A stretch of DNA of 64,000 bases from Ahaetulla prasina (GCF_028640845.1 NC_080546.1:84566257-84630256), one strand, 5' to 3'. Numbered from the stretch's first letter, positions 9,321-19,534 are shown. Translations and numbers: made by a program. The notes: generated from the sequence alone by a model not told the origin.

Positions 9321-9865
9321 ATCAGAAAGCAAGAGAAGCAACGGATGGAAACTAATCAAGGAGAGAAGCAACCCAGAACGAAGGAGAAATTTCCCGACAG
9401 TGAGAGCAAATTAACCAGTGGAACAGTTTGCCTTCAGAAGTTGTGTTTGCCCTATCGCTGGAGGCTTTTAAGAAGAGACTGGACAGCTGGAAACCGCTTC
9501 TGAACTTTGTGCTTGATGTGGAAAAGAACAAAACTCTGGCTTTGGGTTTTACCGATTAGATCGAAAGATCTTTGTAGAAAAGACTTGTTCATACTATTAT
9601 GGAAAAGCAAAAAGCTGTGATTTGATGTTAATGTCTTCTTTTTCTCCCCCCATGTTTCATTACTTCTCTTCCACCTTTCCCTTCCTCTCTCACTGCTCTT
9701 CTATTTACTTTTGTATTTTGTATTTTATAATACTCTATAACTTAATAAAAAAACGTAAAAAAAAAGAAGAGGAGGAGGAGACTGGACAGCCACAGTCTGG
9801 AATGGTGTAGAGCGTCCTGCTTGAGCAGAGGGCTGGACTAGAAACCTCCAAAGTCCTTTCCAATT
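9321..9865 (+). mobile_element. CR1 LINE 3' end, split by an L1-like insertion
   Basis: CR1 coding remnants (GGATGGAAACTAATCAAGGAG, AGTGGAACAG, GAGACTGGACAGC) run to 9487 and resume at 9778 up to the classic 3' end GGCTGGACTAGAAACCTCC. The 13-bp GAGACTGGACAGC occurs on both sides of the insert (9475-9487 and 9778-9790). The CR1 3' terminus passes directly into the ATTCT microsatellite. Confidence 0.88.
9488..9777 (+). mobile_element. L1-like LINE 3' end inserted in CR1
   Basis: A non-coding segment ends in AATAAAAAAACGTAAAAAAAAAG and is flanked by a 13-bp target duplication, the mark of L1-type retrotransposition. It shares the TTTGGGTTTTACCGATTAGAT segment with 54.46 kb. Confidence 0.7.
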
Positions 9866-10740
9866 CATTCTATTCTATTCTATTCTATTCTATTCTATTC
9901 TATTCTATTCTATTCTATTCTATTCTATTCTATTCTATTCTATTCTATTCTATTCTATTCCATTCCATTCCATTCCCTTTCATTCCCATTTCTCTATTCT
10001 ATTCTATTCTATTCTATTCTATTCTATTCTATTCTATTCTATTCTATTCTATTCTATTCTATTCTATTCTATTCTATTCTATTCTATTCCACTCCACTCC
10101 ACTCCACTCCACTCCACTCCACTCCACTCCATTCTATTCTATTCTATTCTATTCTATTCTATTCTATTCTATTCTATTCTATTCTATTCTATTCCATTCT
10201 ATTCTTCTTTACTTCTATTCTATTCTATTCTATTCTATTCTGTTCTGTTCTGTTCTGTTCTGTTCTGTTCCACTCCATTCCCATTCCCATTCCCATTCCC
10301 ATTCCCATTCCTATTTCTCTATTCTATTCTATTCCACTCCACTCCACTCCTTTCATTCCCATTTCTCTATTCTATTCTATTCTATTCTGTTCTGTTCTGT
10401 TCTGTTCTGTTCTGTTCTGTTCTGTTCTGTTCTGTTCTGTTCTGTTCTGTTCTGTTCTGTTTTGTTCTGTTCTGTTCTATTCTATTCTATTCCACTCCAT
10501 TTCCATTCCCATTCCTATCTATTCTATTCTATTCTATTCTATTCCACTCCACTCCACTCCACTCCTTTCATTCCCATTTCTCTATTCTCTATTCTCTATT
10601 CTCTATTCTCTATTCTCTATTCTCTATATTCTATTCTATTCTATTCTATTCTATTCTATTCTATTCTATTCTATTCTATTCTATTCTATTCTATTCTATT
10701 CTATTCCATTTCATTCCGCTCCACTCCACTCCACTCCATT
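9866..10740. repeat. Giant compound ATTCT-class microsatellite
   Basis: About 875 bp of ATTCT units with blocks of ACTCC, ATTCC, TGTTC, ATTCCC and CTATTCT variants, grown from the 3' end of the CR1 just before it. Blocks of each variant recur, pointing to repeated slippage and spread of variants. Confidence 0.95.
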
Positions 10741-10893
10741 TAAAAACTACTCCACATTGTACCCGTTCATGGTAGATTGAGGCTTCACATAAAGCTGGAG
10801 CATATATGCAAAATTGCAAGAGGACTCCACGCCATTCCTTGCCTCAGCAAGCTTTATGCTACTTTCAGGTCCTTTACAGTACTTTTGTCCTTT

Positions 10894-11065
10894 GTTGTTG
10901 TTGTTGTTGTTGTTGTTTTCATGGTGTCTTTTTTTTTCCCAAGAAGAAGAAGAAGATGCTACAAAGACTTTTCAGAGGTATATTTGTGTCATTAAAGAGC
11001 TGCTGAGGTAGTGGAAGAAGAAGAAGAAAGGAAGGAAGGAAGGAAGGAAGGAAGGAAGGAAGGAA

Positions 11066-11127
<62 letters not shown>

Positions 11128-11128
11128 A
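10894..11128. repeat. GTT, AAG, GGAA and AAAG microsatellites
   Basis: A GTT run (10894-10917), two AAG patches (10941-10955 and 11013-11027), then about nine GGAA units and a dozen AAAG units to 11128. Short unrecognised sequence lies between. Confidence 0.9.
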
Positions 11129-11268
11129 ACCTAGTACTGTAAGCTTGTGGTTTCCTGAGGGCACTTGACAGGTCCTGATATTATCTCCATTTAAGGTTGT
11201 GAAATGGAACTTCTCAAGTCAGGAGGGAAAATTCTCAGCTTCAACTTGTCTATCAGATGGAAATATGA

Positions 11269-11269
<1 letters not shown>

Positions 11270-11308
<39 letters not shown>
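11270..11308. repeat. GT dinucleotide microsatellite
   Basis: About 19 GT units. Confidence 0.95.
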
Positions 11309-11309
<1 letters not shown>

Positions 11310-12039
11310 GCATTTCTGCAGGCAACCTGAGAAATTTTGCTCACAGCATTAGTGGGGAAAAGAAGAAAAAAAAAGTCATCCATCCCCAGAGGAAATGAAA
11401 GGCAATGATTTTGGCTCATTATAAATAAGCAAACAAGCAAGCAAATACATGCGCAAATATTTGCTTAGTTGTGCAGTTGAATGCCATTAGATGCCATCTG
11501 ACTCTTTCTAATTTTGTTGGGCCCTGTAGGATTTCAAAAAAAACCCTCCATTTATCAGGCTGCAATTAATCCTTCACATTTTGTTTATTTTCTCCAAGGA
11601 CTGACTGACACCGTTAGAGAAAACTCTGCTCATTTGCAATATCCTTGCCTCTCTAAATCATTTTTTCCCCGTAAGATTCTTCTGGGGGTTTTAATGCCCC
11701 AAAAGTCCATTTTCCCCCCAAACTTACTTTCTTGTTCTTTTTATTCCAATCCAGCTGAGACAGACCAATTCACCAGCAGTGTCTGATTTCAGGATAGTAC
11801 TATTCTAACACATATATTAAATCACAATTTTTTCATGTCCTCTGATTTATCCTTATCACCTATTCATACTTGAAGCTGTTATAATTCCCCATACGATAGC
11901 AGGACAAGGCTAAGAAAGCTAGAAAATGCCCTACTATACAATTGGTTACACAATATCCCTTTATATACAACAGTTAATAGATTGAGGCGGTCAACTGTCT
12001 ATAATGACAGGTGGTTATCAACTTACTACCACAACTGGC
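11309..12039. other. No recognised gene or repeat
   Basis: About 730 bp of AT-rich sequence that may be single copy. An open frame at 11514-11786 (90 codons) has no family resemblance. Confidence 0.4.
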
Positions 12040-12104
12040 CCAACAGCAAAGGCTGGACAAGAAGACCTTCAAAGTCCCTTCCAACTCTGATATTCTATTA
12101 TTCT
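12040..12104 (+). mobile_element. CR1 3' end fragment
   Basis: GGCTGGACAAGAAGACCTTC and AAAGTCCCTTCCAACTCTG followed by TATTCTATTATTCTG. Confidence 0.75.
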
Positions 12105-12189
12105 GTTGCCAAGCAAGACAGTTGTTAAGTGACTATAAGAGCTGTAGAATGAGATTCTCAAGTTGTTCATTCCTGCTAAAGAGATAAGA

Positions 12190-12865
12190 GAAAACGTTCC
12201 TCCAGCTTGAACTCAACTCCTGGTGAGTCTCTAATCTACAAACCATTTGCTAGACCAATTCTCGAATACAACTCGTCTGTCTGGAACCCGCACTGCATAT
12301 TGGGCAATAATACAATTGAACGTGTCCAGAAATATTTCACAAGAAGACTCCTCCACTCCTCCGCTCGCAATAAAATACCTTATGCCACCAGACTTGAAAT
12401 TTGGGGCTTAGAAAATTTAGAACTATGCCGCCTTCGGTATGACCTAAGCATAGCTCATAAAATTATCTGCTACAATGTCCTACCTGTCAATGACTACTTC
12501 AGCTTCAACCACAAGAATAACATGAGACACAATAGATACAAACAAGGTAAATCACACCAAACTCGACTGCAGAAAATATGACTTCAGCAACAGAGAGGTC
12601 AATGCCTGGAATGCACTACCTGACTCTGTGGTTTCTTCCCCAAACCCCCCAAATTTTAACCTTAGACTGGCTACTGTTGACCTCACCCCATTCCTAAGAG
12701 GTCTGTAAGGGGCGTGCATAAGAGCATCAGCATGCCTACCATCCCTGTCCTAATGTTCCATTTAATTGTATTCATTTTATGTATTCAACTCATGCTTGTA
12801 CTTACATATATTATCTAATATGTACTCAATCAATCAATCAATAAATAAATAAATAAATAAAATAA
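12190..12865 (+). mobile_element. Jockey/CR1-like LINE, 3' part
   Basis: The coding remnant holds FARPILEYNSSVWNPHCI, VQKYFTRRLLHSS, LEIWGLENLEL, a one-base frameshift near 12545, then WNALPDSVVSS and VDLTPFLRGL with the stop at 12706-12708. The 3' UTR begins GGGGCGTGCATAAGAGCATC and ends in AATAAATAAATAAAATAA. Confidence 0.87.
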
Positions 12866-12889
12866 TCATGTCCTTCTGCTTTCCTTGTG

Positions 12890-13370
12890 TTCTGACCTAG
12901 GCTTCACAAAAGCAACGAAGCAGACTCCTTGTCCTGACAAAACCCCTTTTTTATTAAGCTAATATGAATTCCTCTCATTCATACCCAGGAAAGTCCTGGC
13001 AAACAGTCTTTCAAAGGTGAGCTTACATCCACAGACCTTATCAGGCTTGGAGAGCTGCCAGGCCGATCTCTTCCATTGCAGACAGCTGGTCGTTTGCATC
13101 TTTTCAGAGAGTCATTGAGGCCACTTGGAGCTTCGCCTGTTCCATCAGGGTCACCTGAGTCATGCAAATGGGTGTGGAGCCTTCTTGGAACTGTTGAAAG
13201 GAGCTGTGTTGTAGATTGGAGATAGTCGATGTCGTATCCCTCTTCCTCTGTTGAGAGAGGGCTGTTCAGTTTTGACATAGATGGCCTCTTTGACCCCTCT
13301 TTCAAACCAGCGGTCTTTTCTGTCCAAAATATGGACCTGCACACACTGCAGGTGACCTTAACATTTCGCT
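12890..13370 (-). mobile_element. Penelope-like element, C-terminal and 3' region
   Basis: On the minus strand, 13160-13342 reads ILDRKDRWFERGVKEAIYV and EQPSLNRGRGIRH, the end of a GIY-YIG-type endonuclease domain as found at the C terminus of Penelope-like proteins. The non-coding 3' region runs on to about 12890. The reverse transcriptase part is absent. Confidence 0.65.
13160..13342 (-). pseudogene. Remnant of Penelope-like GIY-YIG endonuclease
   Basis: About 60 residues remain. From family knowledge, the WFERGVKEAIYV block with the downstream NRG lies near the end of the GIY-YIG nuclease domain that nicks DNA for target-primed insertion. The catalytic GIY-YIG motif lies upstream and is missing here, so the copy cannot be active. 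Confidence 0.6.
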
Positions 13371-13440
13371 AAAAGTATGCAAATGTCCAGCTGTCTCCAA
13401 GGAGTATAAATCCTCCCCTTTCCCCACCATCCAGTCAGAG

Positions 13441-13474
13441 CTGAAGAAGCTCCTTGAATGGGAAGCGAAACTTC
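13441..13474 (+). ncRNA. Hammerhead-ribozyme-like motif, class 2, copy 1
   Basis: CTGAAGA, one base, a six-base arm (GCTCCT), a six-base loop (TGAATG), the return arm GGAAGC, then GAAAC and TTC. The order matches a hammerhead core (CUGANGA, helix II, GAAA, cleavage triplet) with one extra base before helix II. One helix pair is mismatched and the triplet differs from GTC, so it is probably inactive. Confidence 0.4.
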
Positions 13475-13637
13475 TTTAGAGAAAAACCAGAACAGTCCAG
13501 TTGCCTCTTGAAAAGGCACCTTTGGGACAACCTGACCTGGATGGTGAAGAATCTCTATAGACGTTTAAGACGGTTGGACTCCAACTCCCAGAGTTCCCCC
13601 AGCCAATCTCAGGAACTTCCTCACCATCCTGTCAGAG

Positions 13638-13671
13638 CTGAAGAAGCTTCTTGGATGAGAAGTGACACATC
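13638..13671 (+). ncRNA. Hammerhead-ribozyme-like motif, class 2, copy 2
   Basis: The same 34-nt layout with a fully paired arm GCTTCT/AGAAGT, but the core GAAAC is changed to GACAC, which should abolish activity. Confidence 0.4.
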
Positions 13672-13780
13672 TTCAAAGAAAAACCGGAAAAGTCCAGTTG
13701 CCTCTTGAAAAAACGTCTTTGGGACAACCGTGACTTGATGAACCTCCAAAGACACGTCTGTTGCTTTGTTTGTCTGATAT

Positions 13781-14328
13781 ACATTTCCACTGGCTAAGGG
13801 GTCAGTCTTGAACTGAGAATCAGCACCACAACAAGATTATGTTTGTGAAGCTCACCAAACTGGAAGAAGCTTCGTGTCTTTGCGGGTCATTGGACTTGAT
13901 CAATATTGACGGACAGGAATGGCAGAGTGCCTGTTTCGGTTTCGCTTTGAGCCGTAGGTTTGTTGTGTGAATTATGGAAGGGAGCACAGCTTGCCTGCGT
14001 CCGTTCAAAAGGTCAAAACTAGATTATCATAATAGCTTGGAAATCAATGAAAGAGTAAGGACATTATCCAGCAGTCAATGAGCCTTGTGAGTAGCTCAAG
14101 CCTTTTCTAAAAATCTATCCGCATTGTTTGGCACTTAATCAATCCCTGTAGACACACTTAAACATCTGAATTGCCTTTTGGATGGCGACAGGTAAAGACC
14201 TGCCGGCATAAGAAATACAATGTAGCATTCCTGATGTTTTCACATTTGAAAGACTAGGAAACACTCCAATCTGGGAACACATTGAATTCTACGGCAATCT
14301 GTTAATTTCTGGGTGTGTAAGGAAATAA
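13781..14328. other. No recognised feature
   Basis: Roughly 550 bp, possibly single copy, without a repeat I can name. Confidence 0.4.
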
Positions 14329-14401
14329 TCCTTCCTTCCTTCCTTCCTTCCTTCCTTCCTTCCTTCCTTCCTTCCTTCCTTCCTTCCTTCCTTCCTTCCT
14401 T
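14329..14401. repeat. TTCC tetranucleotide microsatellite
   Basis: About 18 perfect units. Confidence 0.95.
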
Positions 14402-14489
14402 TTGATTTCTATATTGCCTTTATACTTACTCATGAGTGGTTTTCCTCACAAGTAAGGAGTTGAGTAGTACTTGCGAAGGCTGGGTCAGA

Positions 14490-14615
14490 ACCCTTCCTTC
14501 CTTCCTTCGAGCTGGCATTCATGCCTAAAGCAAGACTAGAACTCTCAATCTCCCAGTTCCCAAATCAGCACCTTAATCTTACCATTTAAGCACTGGACCA
14601 AACTGGTTCGCTCCA
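14490..14615 (-). mobile_element. tRNA-like SINE fragment
   Basis: On the minus strand AGTGCTTAAATGGTAAGA resembles an A-box region and GAGAGTTCTAGTCTTGC a B box; TTTAGGCATGAATGCCAGC follows as in squamate tRNA SINEs. The tail is replaced by a TTCC run. Confidence 0.55.
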
Positions 14616-15110
14616 TAGTTTCTCCCCTTTCCTCATAGTTTAAAAAAAAAAATCAGGATATTTCTCTCCCACACTATATAATCCAATTGAAACTTGGTAC
14701 TTTAACCTCATCCTCACTTTGCTTGGATTGTTTGGAAAAAACCAATGGCTAACTTCAAGGTGTTACGTAGAAGGTATTACTATTTTCCTCCACATCCAGT
14801 TTGAAAATTCAATTAAATTGTAAATAGAATAAACTAAATGTAACATGCCTGGAGTCATCCAATGGTTACAGTTGTGAAGCAAGGTTTTGATCCCGTACCC
14901 TTACAACAGACACAAGTGGGTGGGTGCATATATTTTACATACATACATACATACATACATACAGTATGTTATTTCATGAATGTCTGCAAGGGAAAAACAA
15001 CCTTTGATGATAACAAAATACCAAAGTATAATCCCATAGAATAATAATATGTATAGCCACAGAGTAATCAGAAACATCCAGTCTCATCTATACTGCAAGA
15101 TATCATAGTA
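14616..15110. other. No recognised feature apart from a CATA run
   Basis: AT-rich; a CATA repeat of about seven units sits at 14936-14963. Confidence 0.4.
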
Positions 15111-15187
15111 TTGCAGCTGAAAACCGAGAGCTCTCCTATAATAGAAAAGATGAAAGAGGACGGGGTCTTTAGAGGTTTTCTAAAAGA

Positions 15188-15629
15188 AGGGGAGGGGGGA
15201 GGAGGAGGAGGAGGAGGAGGAGGAGGAATAGAAGAAGAGGAGGAGGAGGAGGAGGAGGAGAAGGAGAAGGATAAGAGGGGAGGAGGAGGAGGGAGGAGGA
15301 GGAGGAGGAGGAGGAGGAGGAGGAGGAGGAGGAAGAGGAGGAGGAGGAGAAGGAGAAGGAGAGGAGGAGGAGAAGGAGAAGGAGAAGGAGAGGAGGAGGA
15401 GGAGGAGGAGAAGGAGAAGGAGAGGAGGAGGAGAGGAGGAGAAGAGGAAGAGGAGGAGGAGGAGGAGGAGAGGAGGAGGAGGAGAAGGAGGTGAAGAAGA
15501 AGAAGAAGAAGAAGAAGAAGAAGAAGAAGAAGAAGAAGAAGAAGAAGAAGAAGAAGAAGAAGAAGAAGAAGAAGAAGAAGAAGAAGAAGAAGAAGAAGAA
15601 GAAGAAGAAGAAGAAGAAGAAGAAGAAAC
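15188..15629. repeat. GGA/GAA polypurine tract
   Basis: About 300 bp of GGA/GAGG repeats, then a pure GAA run of about 46 units (15492-15628). Long uninterrupted GAA tracts can form triplex structures. All poly-Lys, poly-Glu, poly-Leu and poly-Ser frames here are artefacts. Confidence 0.95.
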
Positions 15630-15649
15630 CGATAGAAAAAAAATTGTTT

Positions 15650-16374
15650 GTCAGGATTGAACTGTGGGGTCCCTGGTGCTCTCAGGAGGCTTGATGATGG
15701 ATGCATCCTCCGTCTCTACCTAAAGTGAAGAGGTCATCCAATGTTGCATCACCTTAATCCTAAATAACGGACAGAACATTGGGGGCAATTAACCCAAACC
15801 CGAGCCTTGAAACTCATTTCAACTTTTGGCTGTGCCTTTTTCCCAAACCGATGGCCATCTCGCTGTTCCGCAAGGAAGTGCTGACCATTTCTGTGAGTGA
15901 TCTTCCCTGATTCCAGAAGACAAGATGAAGAATGCCTAACAGCAGTGGTATTTCTTGATCAGCTAATGCTGCTTGACAAGTAATGCTTACCCAACTGGAA
16001 AGGGAAGAAGAGAAAAAATGTCAGCGTTTTTGTAATCCAATGGCCTTTGAAAACATCCGAAGTTCTTATCTTAGAAAGCACAGTGGACATAATAAACCTA
16101 GAACTCAGTTCCCAGTACTCTGTCAGCTCCGTCAGAGAAACTTTCTGTCTTGTCCGTGCACTGAGCATTTTCTATATTTCCTTCACGCTTTGCTTCCATT
16201 GTATTAAAAGATTTAACAGTGGCACTTCAGTTAAGAACTTGCAACTATTACCAACATATTTGTCTAACTTCTTGACAACAAAGCCATGCAGCCTACATCT
16301 GATTTAGTCTGATATCTTCGCGTGGGTTTTAGCAGAAAACATTAGCGGGATTCAGTGACAGATGAGGGGAAACA
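15650..16374. other. No recognised gene or repeat
   Basis: About 720 bp of apparently low-copy sequence. Open frames of 60-86 codons near 15960-16307 overlap on both strands and carry no family motif. Confidence 0.4.
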
Positions 16375-16444
16375 ATAACAGAGTCGGAAGGTACCTTGGA
16401 GGTCTTCTAGTCCAACCTGTTTCCCAAACAGGGAGACCTTATAC
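16375..16444 (-). mobile_element. CR1 3' end fragment
   Basis: AACAGAGTCGGAAGGTACC and TTGGAGGTCTTCTAGTCC are the reverse complement of the CR1 3' end. It stops at the next repeat. Confidence 0.8.
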
Positions 16445-17450
16445 CCGTGATGGTCTATGGCACGTGTGGTAGAAATGGCATGCAGAGCCATCTCTCTGGG
16501 CACACGAGCCATTACCTGTTGCTCTTCCGGGCTTGTTGTGACTCGTCCTCCCTCCTCTCCTCAGCCGGGCCCCTCCCATCTCCAACCGGGCCTTTTATCA
16601 GACTCCGAGTCTGATAATGAAGATGAACGGCCTGTCATGCCCCCAGCCCCCAGCCCTGGCCCCATGCCTGGAGAGGATTCCAGGGAGGGAGGACAAGCCC
16701 GATAAACCTCATTCGTACAGCGTGTGTTCCTTTGGCTCAGCCGTCAGAGCAGGAAGGCAGCCAGGTGCTGGAATTACTCGGCCCTACTCCCCCTGACCCC
16801 TCTCTTTCCCAGAAGCTGCCAGCAGATCCATCTGAAGACAATTCAGAGTAGGAGGACCCTTGCTTCCAGACATCTGAGAGGCGATGCCAGCAGAAGGAAG
16901 GGAGGGGCAGGCCTGGATAAATGCTGAGTCATGGAGCCACACCCCACAGCCTATATAAAGGACCTGCTTTTGGCATTCCAACTTTGAGTCAAGAAAGTCT
17001 TATCGAGTTTGCTGATACCGGACTCTATTGCTGAAGTCACAACTTGGACTCCTGCCTGCCCTGATAAACCTCGAAGGAACTTGGCAAGCTGCAGAGGCTT
17101 CGTTGCCAGGTTTGTCACGGACTTCCTAGACCCGGTCATTGGAGTGGGGGTGGGACACGACAGGGCTCCGGCACGCTGGCCAACTGGTCTTTACACACAT
17201 GGGAGCAATGGAAACTGGAAAAGCAGCCGCTCAGTGCACATGCGTGTGCCAGGAAGGTGATCTTCTAGTTTCCAGCGTGCAAATGTGCATCCAGCCACCT
17301 GGTCTTCTGGTTTTTGGCACGCATGCGCCTGCAAAGATTAAGTGGCCAGCTCACATGCGCATGCCAAAAACCAGAAGGTCTTCTTCCCAGTGCGCGCATG
17401 CACACCGGGCGGCTGCTCTTCCAGTTTCTGGTGGTTCTTTGATCATCTCT
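16445..17450. mobile_element. GCATGC-rich repeat interrupted by a family-A LTR
   Basis: GTGATGGTCTATGGCACGTG (left) and GGCTCCGGCACGCTGG (right) belong to one repeat opened by the LTR at 16534-17162. The right part repeats the phrase TTTTTGGCACGCATGCGC in alternating orientation. The left part resembles 7.68 kb. Probably a non-autonomous DNA transposon, unclassified. Confidence 0.45.
16534..17162 (+). mobile_element. Solo LTR, family A
   Basis: 629 bp from TGTTGTGAC to GGGACACGACA with an exact 5-bp duplication GGGCT. The U3 frame is broken by a stop and frameshift after the PMPG segment. The AP-1-like site, CCACACCCC and TATATAAAG are intact. Confidence 0.92.
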
Positions 17451-17674
17451 TTTGAATGGTATGTAAATGTGGTTTACGTGCATGTGCCCATTGATGGCTG
17501 ATTTGTCAACATGCCAGGCTTCCAGGAATTCTCTAGTATTTTTGGACTTGGCTTGGTTTAGAATAGTCAGTTTCCCAATTGAAACTATGGTTAACTCTGT
17601 CCATGTGTTATGAAATTAATGTGTTGTCATGGATGTATTCTGCTAGTCTTCAGCCTGTTTGTTCTACACAGTAA

Positions 17675-18178
17675 CTCCTCTGCTCCACTCCTCTACAAAA
17701 TACCTTATGCCACCAGACTTGAAATTTTGGACTTAGACAACATTAGAACTACTCCACCTTCGGTCTGACCTAAGTGTAGTATTATCTGCTACAAAGTTCT
17801 ACCTGTCAATGACTACTTCAGCTTCAACCGCAACAATACATGAGCACACAATAGATACAAACTTAAGGTAATCCACTCCAAACTTGATTGCAGAAAATAC
17901 AACTTCAGCAACAGAGTGGTCAATGCCTGGAATGCACTACCTGACTCTGTGGTGTCATCCCCAAAACCCCAAAACTTTAACCTTAGACTGTCTACTGTGG
18001 ACCTCACCCCATTCCTAAGAGGTCTGTAAGGGGCGTGCATAAGCGCACCAACATGCCTACCATCCCTGTCCTAATGTCTCCATTTATTCGTATCCATTTC
18101 CTGTATTCATAATTGTGTTTATACTTATATCTGTAATCTTATACATGCTTGACAAAATAAATAAATAAATAAAATAAA
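17675..18178 (+). mobile_element. Jockey/CR1-like LINE, 3' end
   Basis: Strongly 5'-truncated. The coding remnant carries the LSDYF-type region, WNALPDSVVSS and VDLTPFLRGL with a stop at about 18026-18028. The 3' UTR begins GGGGCGTGCATAAGCGCACC and ends in ACAAAATAAATAAATAAAAT. Confidence 0.87.
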
Positions 18179-18386
18179 CTGCTGCAGTCCTTGCCTTATA
18201 TATTGTAGAGGATTCCTGTTTTTACTTCTGTGGCTGCTGGATCTTTCAGTTTACTTAGGATTGCACTTACATTGATACATGCAGCTCCATTCATGTAAGT
18301 GGTGGATGCTCTATACAAATAGAGGTTTGTGTATGAGTCACTTGGATCTGTGCATGCTTGCCTCCTTAACTACTGCTTGTGCGCCT

Positions 18387-18788
18387 GTTGTGCCTCGTCC
18401 TCCCTCCTCTCCTCAGCCGGGCCCCTCCCGTCTCCTCCCGGGCCCCTCCCGTCTCCTCCCGGGCCCCTCCCGTCTCCTCCCGGGCCTGCTATCAGACTCC
18501 GAGTCTGATAATGAAGAGGAACGGCCTGTCATGCCTCCAGCCCCCGGCCCTGGCCCCATGCCGGGACAGGATGTTAGGAATGAACAAACAAACCTCACTC
18601 ATATGGCATGTGTTCCTTTGGCTCAGCCATCAGAGGAAGTCAGCCACGGATTGGAATTACTCGGGCCTACTCCTTCTGACCCCTCCCTTTCTCAAACAGC
18701 AGAAGACAATTCAAAGTGGGAGGATCCTCACTTCCGGAGATCTGAGAGGCGATACCAGCAGAAGGAAGGGAGGGGCAGGCCTGGATAA
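18387..18788 (+). pseudogene. Intact U3-embedded reading frame of LTR family A
   Basis: 133 codons are open from base 2 of the LTR to the TAA at 18786-18788. In order: VVPRPPSSPQPGPS, three LLPGPSR-like repeats, the acidic SDSESDNEEE, PAPGPGPMPG, a neutral stretch, and the conserved end with WEDP, FRRSERRYQQK and GRGRPG. The frame ends about 32 bp before the TATA box, so the LTR's own promoter cannot transcribe this copy; only the 3' LTR of a full element would. A similar arrangement is known for retroviral genes ending in U3. Coding status is unproven. Confidence 0.45.
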
Positions 18789-18792
18789 ATGC

Positions 18793-18828
18793 TGAGTCAT
18801 GGAGCCACACCCCACAGCCTATATAAAG
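18793..18828 (+). promoter_or_regulatory. LTR core promoter: TGAGTCA, CCACACCCC, TATATAAAG
   Basis: TGAGTCA (18793-18799) fits an AP-1 site, CCACACCCC (18805-18813) a CACCC/KLF-type box, and TATATAAAG (18820-18828) a TATA box. Order and spacing are the same in the family A and D copies and similar in B and C. Confidence 0.65.
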
Positions 18829-19005
18829 GACCTGCTCTTGGCATTCCAACCTTGAGTCAAGCAAAGTCTCATCTAGTTTGCTGAAGTCACAACTTGGACC
18901 TGCCCTGAGAAACCTGGAAGGAATTTGGCAAAGCTGCAGAGGCTTCGTTGCCACGCTTGATACGGACTTCCTAGACCCGGTCGTCAGGGGGAGGGGGACA
19001 CGACA

Positions 19006-19534
19006 GCGCCCCAGTTGGAGAACCCTGTTTTAGAGGGCTTTAGAAGGTTTGTTTGCCACAGCAATGTCATGTGGTTGTAACAGGTTGTGTTGGTGGTTTC
19101 TGAGATGCTTTTGATGTATGGCAGCGTTATCCTTTTTTACAGCTTGTGTTGGACGTGCTATATCGGGTTAAGGAGTCTGCAATGAAATGTCTGTAATGAA
19201 ACAGCCAAAGTCAAGGTCAAACCATCAAGCTCAAGGCAGGAGTGAAATCTAAAACGAACCTTCACAACAGCAGAGTTAAAACTAATATTCTACTTGACGG
19301 AGAATATTTAACAGACTCCATCCAGCGTCAGGAGTCTTTTGTCAAATGATGGGTTCACGGCAGTCTTTGTAACTGTGTGGCAAGGAAGAAGAATCTAGAT
19401 AGCTCTCCAGGGAGTAGATAACAGAAGCTCACCATGTATTTACACCACCGTTGGCAAAGCTACAGGAAACGTGAAGATTTATTGAACATTATTGAACTTC
19501 AGGTCTCCAGAACCTGACTCTGACAACTTTTGAT
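19006..19534. other. No recognised feature
   Basis: TTGGAGAACCCTG just after the LTR looks like the end of a hAT element but has no visible partner. The rest is unassigned. Confidence 0.35.

Larger units (their letters stand above)
13371..13780 (+). mobile_element. Penelope-like terminal (pLTR-like) segment with duplicated hammerhead-like motif
   Basis: Two related blocks of about 110 bp, about 195 bp apart (from 13428 and from about 13622), each contain CAGAGCTGAAGAAGC, a short hairpin, AAAACCAGAACAGTCCAG-type sequence and TTTGGGACAACC. The orientation is opposite to the coding remnant on its left. Confidence 0.55.
18386..19005 (+). mobile_element. Solo LTR, family A, with triplicated 18-bp segment
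   Basis: 620 bp from TGTTGTGCC to GACACGACA with an exact GCGCC duplication. Early U3 contains three copies of CGGGCCCCTCCCGTCTCCTC-type sequence (18416-18486), a local expansion absent from sister copies that keeps the reading frame because each unit is 18 bp. Confidence 0.93.

Noticed and set aside
13454..13708. An 84-codon frame beginning MNGKRNFFREKPEQ
   Set aside because: It crosses two copies of the Penelope-like terminal block; its repeat structure comes from the duplicated non-coding motif.
15068..15706. A 212-codon Leu/Ser/Pro frame and Lys/Glu frames on the other strand
   Set aside because: A polypurine/polypyrimidine tract keeps all frames open; no non-repeat protein sequence is joined to it.
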